The notes under the pieces were generated by a model that saw only the letters and a list, made by a program, of their open reading frames with translations, did not search any database and was not told the DNA's origin. The position numbers were made by a program, and so were the translations under genes. 7,257 bases of DNA from an uncultured Lachnobacterium sp. GTDB lineage: Bacteria; Bacillota; Clostridia; Lachnospirales; Lachnospiraceae. The stretch lies in contig CAMFPD010000109.1 of the NCBI GenBank assembly GCA_945971355.1, positions 1-7,257 on the forward strand. The letters run 5' to 3'. Each line of letters begins with the position of its first letter. The stretch's first letter is position 1. Below, one piece after another: positions 1 to 5,376 of the stretch.

Positions 1-2
1 AC

Positions 3-176
3 GAATGGTCCCTAAACTTTTGTCCGTGTGGGGAGAACAATTTATGGCGCACTGTCAAACGTTTGAAGAACCAGCTTCAATCGAAGAAGGCAAAAATGGT
101 ATCGGCAAATCTTGGCTTTATGGCTAGTTATCTGAGACGATACATATATCACTTTGTAAGTATTGAATGCATATAG
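3..176 (+). CDS. Unrecognised C-terminal fragment entering from the left edge
   Basis: The frame is open from the window edge and ends at TAG 174-176, giving 57 residues with no visible start, so any gene here begins upstream. The peptide has a CPCG motif near residues 7-10 and a basic helical stretch (LWRTVKRLKNQLQSKKAK), then a segment with SANLGFMASYLRRY. The basic, amphipathic character looks like the tail of a nucleic-acid-binding protein, but I do not recognise a family and assign no function. A second frame (from base 2, ending at TAG 125-127) is also open here. I prefer this one because it is longer and its composition looks more protein-like. Bases 177-290, between this stop and the next terminator, show no convincing gene. 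Confidence 0.35.
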   Translation, partial: EWSLNFCPCGENNLWRTVKRLKNQLQSKKAKMVSANLGFMASYLRRYIYHFVSIECI

Positions 177-290
177 AGGGGTGCAATTTTCTGTAGTATT
201 GAAATATAATCGGGAGGAAGCACAAATGGGGCTGGAATGGGCTCCCCATAGATTTATGACGGATGGTGTTTTCACAATATATGCAAATAC

Positions 291-320
291 AAAAATCCGC
301 GAACTTGACATTCGCGGATT
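291..320 (-). terminator. Intrinsic terminator of the 345-956 gene
   Basis: Read on the minus strand, AATCCGCGAA and TTCGCGGATT form a perfect 10-bp stem around a 7-base loop, followed directly by a T run (bases 295-291). It starts 25 bases after the TAA of the upstream gene. The plus strand has no T run after the hairpin, so it works in one direction only. Confidence 0.9.
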
Positions 321-344
321 AGGTATTTGTGTAAAATATGAAGT

Positions 345-956
345 TTATTGTTCGGTGCCATCCATCCAGTTTTGGAATTTATCAAGGACAGCATCATAAG
401 TTTTCTGGCAGAGATCAGGAAGCTTATCACCCCATGCCGCAGTAGCCTGATCAAAGCCCTTTTTGAAAGCATCTAAAAGCTCCTGTGCCTTTGAAGAGTC
501 CCCGCCAGAAAGTGCTTTTGCAAAATCAACGATTCTATCAGATGTCTGGTTAACACCCCAATAACCGTCCTCAGCAATATCCTTCTGCGCCTGAAGTCTT
601 GTGTCCTCATCAACATTCAAATTCTCAAATACACTCTTAAGGTTAGTAGCCTTTGCAAATGTGAAGGCCTGATCACCGATAGACTTTCTCACAATTTCCA
701 AGAGCTGTTGCTGACGAACTTCAGCATCAGCCTTTAACTGAGCCACAATTGCTGAGTTTTTCTTTGGCTTGGAAACTGATTCTGATTTTTCATAAACGGC
801 AGCTGTGTCTGAAAAAGTACTTTTTTTAGAATCTGTTTTAGCATTTGCAGCTGCATTTTCAGTTTTATTCTCTGATTTGTTAGTTGATTTAGCTGCTTTT
901 GTTGGTTTTACTGCTGTGTTAGCAGCTGTTGTTACATTGTAAATATCAATAGCCAT
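345..956 (-). CDS. Conserved hypothetical protein, disordered N-terminus plus helical DUF5610-like domain
   Basis: This gives 203 residues from ATG 956-954, which has an AAGGAGG ribosome binding site ending about 10 bases upstream. The frame stays open to an ATG at 1037, but that start lacks such a site and would add residues that look like leader. Residues 1-70 are low-complexity and rich in Lys, Ala, Ser, Thr and Asn, so probably disordered, with a short AAVYEKSES island near 52-61. Residues 70-200 are predicted helical, with QTSDRIVDFAKALSGGD (137-153) and KTYDAVLDKFQNW (185-197). That pattern resembles the DUF5610-type domain, recalled from memory and not searched. There is no signal peptide or membrane helix, so it is presumably cytoplasmic. 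It is transcribed alone, divergently from ispE, and ends at its own terminator. Function is unknown; it is very likely a real gene. Confidence 0.85.
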   Translation of the reverse strand: MAIDIYNVTTAANTAVKPTKAAKSTNKSENKTENAAANAKTDSKKSTFSDTAAVYEKSESVSKPKKNSAIVAQLKADAEVRQQQLLEIVRKSIGDQAFTFAKATNLKSVFENLNVDEDTRLQAQKDIAEDGYWGVNQTSDRIVDFAKALSGGDSSKAQELLDAFKKGFDQATAAWGDKLPDLCQKTYDAVLDKFQNWMDGTEQ

Positions 957-982
957 ATTATTTGCCCTCCTTGGTAAAGTGC

Positions 983-996
983 GGATGTCCGTATCC
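983..996 (-). promoter_or_regulatory. GGA-loop hairpin in the leader of the 345-956 gene (CsrA-site-like)
   Basis: On the minus strand the leader reads GGAT-ACGGAC-ATCC, a 4-bp stem presenting GGA in a 6-base loop, preceded by ACA. It lies about 10 bases before the AAGGAGG ribosome binding site, which is itself a GGA motif. Known CsrA sites favour GGA in hairpin loops and often pair one upstream site with the ribosome binding site. The stem is short, so this could be chance. Confidence 0.25.
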
Positions 997-1067
997 TGTG
1001 CTAGTTTCGGAACTGTGATAACTAAATCGGTAATCATAATTCCAAAATGTCCATATTGTTATTATCT

Positions 1068-1075
1068 ATATCGGT
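1068..1075 (-). promoter_or_regulatory. Possible sigma-D/sigma-28 -10 element
   Basis: The minus strand reads ACCGATAT, 7 of 8 matches to the GCCGATAT -10 known for the flagellar sigma factor of Bacillus. No TAAA -35 is present at the expected 12-16 base distance, so the promoter is incomplete. If used, it would give a leader of roughly 100 bases for the 345-956 gene. No better sigma-A promoter was found for that gene. Confidence 0.22.
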
Positions 1076-1112
1076 AGAATACATAAAAAAGTAAATACTT
1101 ATGATAGAAAAT

Positions 1113-1141
1113 TTGCCCTTTTGAAGATTAAATGGTATAAT
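1113..1141 (+). promoter_or_regulatory. Sigma-A promoter of ispE
   Basis: The -35 is TTGCCC (1113-1118), the spacer is 17 bases, and the -10 is a perfect TATAAT (1136-1141) with a TG extension (1133-1134). Initiation is expected near 1148, inside the palindrome that follows. The promoter probably also serves the regulator gene downstream. Confidence 0.8.
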
Positions 1142-1159
1142 TTTTTTGTATACAAAAAA
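1142..1159 (+). promoter_or_regulatory. Palindromic operator, FCD-GntR type
   Basis: TTTTTTGTATACAAAAAA is a perfect 18-bp palindrome starting on the base after the -10, so it covers the expected transcription start. Its core TTGTATACAA fits the TNGTNNNACNA consensus known for FCD-subfamily GntR regulators. An FCD-GntR gene lies just downstream of ispE, so it is the obvious candidate to bind here as a repressor. The site is seen directly; the binding partner is inferred. Confidence 0.65.
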
Positions 1160-1174
1160 CAGAGGTAATACAAT

Positions 1175-2050
1175 ATGGACAAAATATCCCTTAAAGCATT
1201 GGCAAAGATTAATTTAGGACTTGATGTAGTCAGAAGAAGGGAAGACGGATATCATGAAGTCCGAATGGTTATGCAGACTATTCATTTGTTCGACAGATTG
1301 AACATTGAAAAGACGAAGAAGGCAGGAATTAGTATTAAGACAAATTTGTCTTTTTTGCCAGTGAATGAAAATAATTTGATTTACAAAGCTGGAAAGCTTT
1401 TGGTGGATGAATTTAATATTACAGAGGGAGTATCAGTTGAATTGGACAAGCGCATACCTGTTGCAGCAGGTATGGCAGGTGGAAGTACTGATGCAGCTGC
1501 AATGTTATATGGAATGAACAAAATTTTTGATTTGGGACTGTCAATGCAGGAACTGAAGGATAGAGGAGTCAAGATAGGCGCTGATGTTCCATACTGTCTC
1601 ATGAGGGGAACTGCTTTGGCGGAAGGAATAGGGGAGAAACTCAAATCACTTCCACCGATGATAAAGTGCCCGGTTTTAATTGCAAAGCCACAGATTTCAG
1701 TATCGACTAAGTTTGTGTACGAGAATCTAAGGCTTGATGAGAATACAGTTCACCCTGATATTGATGCGCTTATACAGGATATCAAGGACAAGGATTTGCA
1801 TGAAGTGTGTAATCATATGGGAAATGTTCTTGAGACAGTTACAATACCAAATTATCCAATCATTGATGAGATAAAGAAAAAAATGATGAATAGTGGAGCA
1901 ATTGGAGCCATGATGAGTGGAAGTGGTCCAACTGTTTTTGGATTGTTTGAAGATGAAGAAACTGCAAAGAAAGCATATAAGGAGATGAAAAAATCTGAGC
2001 TGGCTAAGCAGGTTTATCTGACAGACATATATAACAACAGGATAAAATAA
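1175..2050 (+). CDS. ispE: 4-diphosphocytidyl-2-C-methyl-D-erythritol kinase
   Basis: This cytoplasmic GHMP-family kinase phosphorylates the 2-hydroxyl of CDP-methylerythritol with ATP, the fourth step of the non-mevalonate (MEP) pathway to isoprenoid precursors. At 291 residues it has the usual length. The hallmarks are all present: AKINLGLDV with the catalytic Lys at 11, DGYH at 24-27, the glycine-rich ATP loop PVAAGMAGGSTDAAA (95-109), the catalytic Asp in GADVPYC (Asp137), and the C-terminal motif MSGSGPTVF (247-255). The ATG has an AGAGG ribosome binding site at 1161-1165. It is first in a two-gene unit with the FCD regulator at 2166 and sits directly behind the palindromic operator, so its expression is probably set by that regulator. 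It looks intact. Confidence 0.96.
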   Translation: MDKISLKALAKINLGLDVVRRREDGYHEVRMVMQTIHLFDRLNIEKTKKAGISIKTNLSFLPVNENNLIYKAGKLLVDEFNITEGVSVELDKRIPVAAGMAGGSTDAAAMLYGMNKIFDLGLSMQELKDRGVKIGADVPYCLMRGTALAEGIGEKLKSLPPMIKCPVLIAKPQISVSTKFVYENLRLDENTVHPDIDALIQDIKDKDLHEVCNHMGNVLETVTIPNYPIIDEIKKKMMNSGAIGAMMSGSGPTVFGLFEDEETAKKAYKEMKKSELAKQVYLTDIYNNRIK

Positions 2051-2071
2051 TATGGGTTATAGTTATATATG

Positions 2072-2110
2072 TTAACACGTAACTATGAATGTACTGAATA
2101 GTTACGTTAA
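2072..2110 (+). repeat. Inverted repeat between ispE and the GntR gene
   Basis: ACGTAACTAT (2077-2086) and ATAGTTACGT (2098-2107) are exact inverted copies around an 11-base loop. With a 2-base bulge on the left arm, the pairing extends outward by TTA (2072-2074) and TAA (2108-2110). No T run follows, so it is not a terminator. A third half-site copy, ATAGTTA, lies at 2059-2065. The right arm ends just before a TATAAT at 2114-2119 that has no good -35, so the repeat may be an operator for an internal promoter, or a folded RNA element. Confidence 0.6.
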
Positions 2111-2165
2111 TACTATAATAAAACGACATAATTATTTGGCGAGATGAATTTAAAGGAGAAACAAA

Positions 2166-2843
2166 ATGACAGATAATCTAACACTGAATATGGATGCATA
2201 TCTGCCGCTTAGAGATGTTGTATTTAATACACTTAGGGAAGCAATTTTAAAAGGCGAACTTCAGCCAGGCGAGAGATTAATGGAGCTGCAGCTGGCTTCG
2301 AAGCTGGGTGTCAGCAGAACACCTATCAGAGAGGCAATTCGTATGCTGGAGCAGGAAGGCTTAGCGGTGACTGTACCGAGAAAAGGTGCAGAGGTTGCAA
2401 GGATGACTCTTAAGGATATGGAGGATGTGCTTGAAATCAGAGAAGCCCTTGATGAATTAGCGGCACAGATAGCATGTGAGAGAATAAGTTCAGAGCAGAT
2501 GAATAGGCTTATGGATACAAAAAAAGAATTTGAAAGGATTCTGGCATCTGGTGAAGTGAAGGAAATTGCAGATGTAGATGTGAAATTTCACGACATAATA
2601 TATGAAGCAACCGATAATGCAAAGCTAGTCTATTTGTTAAATAACCTGAGAGAACAGCTATTTAGATATAGGGTAGAATATTTGAAGAACCCAGAAAATT
2701 ATCCTGCTTTAATACAGGAGCATGAGGCTATAGTGTCAGCTCTTGAGGCTAGAGATAAGGCGAAAGTGACAGAGGCCATGCATGAGCATGTGACAAATCA
2801 GGCAGTGGCAGTCAAGGCTGTCATTCAGGAACAGAGTAAGTAA
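2166..2843 (+). CDS. GntR-family transcriptional regulator, FCD subfamily
   Basis: This is a 225-residue DNA-binding regulator of typical FCD-subfamily length. The winged helix-turn-helix spans about residues 14-78 and includes the GntR signature LASKLGVSRTPIREAIRMLEQEGL (43-66). The FCD ligand-binding domain (about 85-215) is helical and keeps the metal-binding pattern Asp138-x3-His142, His186 and His208. Members of this group usually respond to small carboxylic acids. The effector here cannot be read from sequence. The ATG has an AAAGGAG site 7 bases upstream. The gene lies 115 bases after ispE in the same direction and ends at a strong terminator. It probably controls its own unit through the palindrome at 1142-1159; that link is inference. 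Confidence 0.93.
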   Translation: MTDNLTLNMDAYLPLRDVVFNTLREAILKGELQPGERLMELQLASKLGVSRTPIREAIRMLEQEGLAVTVPRKGAEVARMTLKDMEDVLEIREALDELAAQIACERISSEQMNRLMDTKKEFERILASGEVKEIADVDVKFHDIIYEATDNAKLVYLLNNLREQLFRYRVEYLKNPENYPALIQEHEAIVSALEARDKAKVTEAMHEHVTNQAVAVKAVIQEQSK

Positions 2844-2848
2844 GAAAA

Positions 2849-2882
2849 CCCCATTACATTCGAATGTAATGGGGGATTTTTT
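2849..2882 (+). terminator. Strong terminator after the GntR gene, possibly bidirectional
   Basis: CCCCATTACAT pairs perfectly with ATGTAATGGGG (an 11-bp stem with a TCGA loop, 2849-2874), followed by GA and six Ts (2877-2882). On the minus strand the stem is followed by G-less TTTTC (bases 2848-2844), so it may also stop transcription from the convergent pseudogene, whose TAA overlaps the T run. Confidence 0.92.
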
Positions 2883-3652
2883 ATATCATTTTTTGGTATT
2901 TGCATTTGTCATCTTTAGTTATGCCTAGTAAAATGCAGGCTTGTTCAAAAGTTTGATTGCCATTTTTCATTATGTTTTTGATAGCTTCGAGTCGAGCTTT
3001 GTCTTCACCCATTTTTTGTATGTCTAATACTGCTTTACACATATTATATTCTCCTTCCTTATTTTTGTGAGGGAGTTTTATGTTAGCGAAATCCCTCATC
3101 ATCTCAGCGGTTTCTTTACTTATATGTTTAAAATGTTCGTCGGATTCAACTAATGAATACATAGATTCACCATTGTTTCTTGCATTTAGTAAAGAAAATA
3201 ACTCTTTCAATTCGGTCTGATATTCAGGAAACTCATGTGTATCAACTATTGAAAAAAGATTACAATTTACGTCATCAACTAATGATAATGTAGCATTATC
3301 TGTTTCTATTAACATTTCCTTAAGTGTCGTTGGGGCATCCCAGGGTTTATCACCCCAATACAAAGTAACTGTTATTACTGGTCTCAACTTGTCATTTTTA
3401 GTATAGCCCGAAAGGAAACCATTATCAATATATATTCTGTTTTCTTTGTTATATGAAGCTATTTCTTCGACTTGTTCATAATATGTAAGAGCATTGTATA
3501 ACATGTTTCGTACTGGCATTGCATAATGAATATCAGTTTGATTTTCAATTCCAAGTATTACAAAAAAAGAATTGCTAGATTTCATTAAAAAAGTCTGCAA
3601 AAATTATTGGATTTCTCATGTATTTTTTTGATAAAACATCTTTTTTTCCCAT
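2881..3652 (-). pseudogene. Rpn-family PD-(D/E)XK nuclease/putative transposase, internally deleted
   Basis: Intact relatives are roughly 300-residue proteins with a PD-(D/E)XK nuclease core, called Rpn or PD-(D/E)XK nuclease-family transposases. The true start survives: ATG 3652-3650 with an AGGAGGC site at 3663-3657, reading MGKKDVLSKKYM then IIFADFF, typical of the family N-terminus, and stopping at TAG 3577-3575 after 25 codons. The rest lies in another frame. It resumes with FFVILGIENQTDIHYAMPVRNM (about 3562 downward) and continues about 225 residues to TAA 2883-2881, including the usual C-terminal LEAIKNIMKNG and ACILLGITKDD segments. The stretch normally linking the two parts, which carries the catalytic Asp half of the core, is missing (about 60-80 codons, estimated from family length). 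The E-x-Q part of the active site remains. It is probably inactive unless the C-terminal part is translated from ATG 3600. Confidence 0.85.
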
Positions 3653-3677
3653 GTACGCCTCCTGATGTAAAAATTAA

Positions 3678-3706
3678 ATTTTATTGATAAATTGGGATCT
3701 TGTGAA
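3678..3706 (-). promoter_or_regulatory. Sigma-A promoter of the Rpn pseudogene
   Basis: On the minus strand, -35 TTCACA (3706-3701), a 17-base spacer and -10 TAAAAT (3683-3678) each match the consensus at 5 of 6 bases. The transcript would start near 3671, about 20 bases before the ATG at 3652 and keeping the AGGAGGC site. The promoter has survived the damage to the gene. Confidence 0.65.
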
Positions 3707-3724
3707 ATAATTATTTCACTAGAT
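3697..3724 (-). promoter_or_regulatory. 28-bp near-perfect palindrome over the Rpn -35
   Basis: The core GTGAAATAATTATTTCAC (3702-3719) is a perfect 18-bp palindrome. It extends to 28 bp with only one mismatched pair (3701/3720). It overlaps the -35 of the minus-strand promoter, the position of an operator. The half-site resembles Rex sites (TTGTGAA), but the spacing between halves is 8 rather than 4, so I do not assign it to Rex. Confidence 0.6.
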
Positions 3725-3802
3725 TTTAAAAGAATTAGAAATGTATCTATTATGTTAGCCATGTTTATGAATGTTGTCAAGATAGATATTTTATTATACA
3801 AG

Positions 3803-3831
3803 GAATGAAAAATAAAATTATGTCAATACTA
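3803..3831 (+). promoter_or_regulatory. Candidate forespore sigma-G promoter of the germination operon
   Basis: GAATG (3803-3807) fits the sigma-G -35 GHATR. After a 17-base spacer, AATACTA (3825-3831) fits the -10 CATWMTA except for the first base. The expected start near 3838 leaves a leader of about 25 bases to the ATG at 3863. This agrees with the known forespore expression of gerA-type operons under sigma-G. Confidence 0.6.
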
Positions 3832-3862
3832 CAATCTATAAAATAATTTGTGATGGGCAAAA

Positions 3863-5362
3863 ATGAGTGAAATAAATATGAAATCAGATCAAAATATATC
3901 AACAAATGTAGACAGAAACATACAAATATTCCAGAAAACATACAGGGATTGTGCGGATATCAAAACCAAGGAATTATATCTGGGAGAAAATAATAACAGA
4001 AAATGTTTTCTGGCATATATCGAGGTAGCATTGGATATCAACTCCTTTGGGGAGAGCAGTATTGGTACCCTGGTTAAGAATATCGAGGCAGGACTTTCGC
4101 CAAATGAAGCAAAGGTGGCAGATGTTACAGAGGTTACAGACATAAAAGAAGCTCTCGATGTGATTTTAGTTGGAAATGTGCTTCTGTTTATTGATGGCTG
4201 CGATTATGCACTCAATATTGGTGATAAGGGGTACCCTGGCCTTGGAGTTACGGAAACAGATTCTGAGAAGGTCATCCGAGGGTCAAATGAAGGGTTTTCT
4301 GATTCGATAAAAATCAATACAGCACTGGTTAGACGAAGAATAAGAAGCAGAGACTTGAAGGTAAAGGAGACAAAAGCAGGAGTAAGGTCCAATACCACAG
4401 TAGATATAATGTATATGCAAGACATTGCATATCCCCACGTCGTTGCAGAAATTGTGAGAAGGCTGGAGCGGTATGAGATTGACGGAGTTTTGGATAGTGG
4501 AGTGATAGAGCAGTTGGCCGAGGAAAAATGGTACTCTCCATTTCCAGAATTTCAAACAACCAGACGACCAGACAGGGCTGCAATGGCGGTTCTGGAGGGA
4601 AGAGTGGTTGTGCTATGTGATAACAGTCCAATCGCATTGATATTACCAACGGATTTTAATTCTTTTTTGAAAACCACAGATGATTATTATAACAGGTTTG
4701 AGGTTGCAACTTTTGCCAGAATAATAAGATATGTATCAGCGTTTTTTGCAATGACATTGCCAGGGTTATATCTGGCAGTTACAAACTTCCATACACAGAT
4801 TTTGCCGACCTCACTCCTTTTATCCTTCTGGGAGGCCAGGATAGGATGTCCATTTCCAGAGGTAGTGGAGGTTGTTTTGATGGAGTTATCCTTTGAACTT
4901 TTGCGAGAGGCAGGAATAAGGCTGCCGGGAGCAATGGGAAATACAATAGGAATTGTAGGGGGGCTGATAATAGGACAGGCAGCAGTGGATGCAAATCTTG
5001 TCAGTCCAATAGTTGTTATAGTTGTGGCATTTACGGCACTGTGCTCCTTTGCAATTCCAAACGAAGAATTTGCTTTTTCTTTTAGAATATTAAAGTTTGT
5101 GATTATAGCTCTCTCAGCATGGCTTGGCTATTTTGGATTTTTACTTGGAATTTATTTGGTTTTGGTCCATCTGTCCAAGCTGGTCAGCTTTGGAATTCCT
5201 TATTTAAGCCCGTTTGTGGCATACGGCAGCGGAAAAGCAGAAGGCATTGGAGAGAGCATTATTCGTAAACCATTCAGGCTTCTGAAGTACAGACCGATTT
5301 ATGCCAGAAGGAATCAAAGAGTCAAAATGCTAAGACGGGAAAATTCAAAAAACAATAACTGA
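3863..5362 (+). CDS. gerAA: Spore germination receptor A subunit (GerAA/SpoVAF family)
   Basis: This is the A subunit of a germinant receptor in the spore inner membrane, which with B and C subunits senses nutrients and triggers germination. It has 499 residues, the usual length. The N-terminal soluble domain (about 1-240) carries the family motifs RGSNEGFSDSIKINTALVRRR (139-159), QDIAYPHVV (186-194) and the region leading to RRPDRAA (234-240). The C-terminal membrane domain (about 285-440) has hydrophobic helices near 286-306, 362-397 and 408-437, with the conserved TLPGLYLAVTNFH (298-310) and PLPG-like RLPGAMGN (353-360). A basic tail ends the protein. The start has only a weak GATGGG ribosome binding site (3852-3857). 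It is first in the operon behind the candidate sigma-G promoter, and the next gene starts 14 bases after its stop. Confidence 0.95.
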   Translation: MSEINMKSDQNISTNVDRNIQIFQKTYRDCADIKTKELYLGENNNRKCFLAYIEVALDINSFGESSIGTLVKNIEAGLSPNEAKVADVTEVTDIKEALDVILVGNVLLFIDGCDYALNIGDKGYPGLGVTETDSEKVIRGSNEGFSDSIKINTALVRRRIRSRDLKVKETKAGVRSNTTVDIMYMQDIAYPHVVAEIVRRLERYEIDGVLDSGVIEQLAEEKWYSPFPEFQTTRRPDRAAMAVLEGRVVVLCDNSPIALILPTDFNSFLKTTDDYYNRFEVATFARIIRYVSAFFAMTLPGLYLAVTNFHTQILPTSLLLSFWEARIGCPFPEVVEVVLMELSFELLREAGIRLPGAMGNTIGIVGGLIIGQAAVDANLVSPIVVIVVAFTALCSFAIPNEEFAFSFRILKFVIIALSAWLGYFGFLLGIYLVLVHLSKLVSFGIPYLSPFVAYGSGKAEGIGESIIRKPFRLLKYRPIYARRNQRVKMLRRENSKNNN

Positions 5363-5376
5363 TTTCCTGATACATT

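Noticed and set aside
226..249. Hairpin ATGGGG / CCCCAT over that ATG
   Set aside because: Only 6 bp with a loop of 12, no T run and no supported gene; likely chance.
226..399. Small plus-strand frame with a GGGAGGA site (212-218) before ATG 226
   Set aside because: It runs through the minus-strand terminator and into the antisense of the 345-956 gene. The TATAAT at 205-210 has no -35 and would start transcription inside the ribosome site. No recognisable protein.
957..1037. N-terminal extension of the 345-956 gene to ATG 1037
   Set aside because: ATG 956 has a strong, well-spaced AAGGAGG, while 1037 has none; the extension covers the leader with its GGA hairpin.
3701..3722. Rex (redox) operator
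   Set aside because: The half-sites TTGTGAA and TTCACTA are 8 bases apart rather than the 4 of known Rex sites, and the outer base is mismatched.
3774..3800. Sigma-A promoter for gerAA (TTGTCA with TATACA)
   Set aside because: The spacer is only 15 bases; the sigma-G match just downstream fits better in spacing and biology.
3616..3801. Minus-strand 61-residue frame upstream of the Rpn relic
   Set aside because: It overlaps the promoter, palindrome and true N-terminus of the Rpn gene in another frame; no ribosome site; composition is that of AT-rich intergenic DNA.
4204..4649. Several minus-strand frames within gerAA
   Set aside because: They are shadows of the gerAA coding strand, with no ribosome sites and unnatural Pro/Leu/Ser-rich composition.
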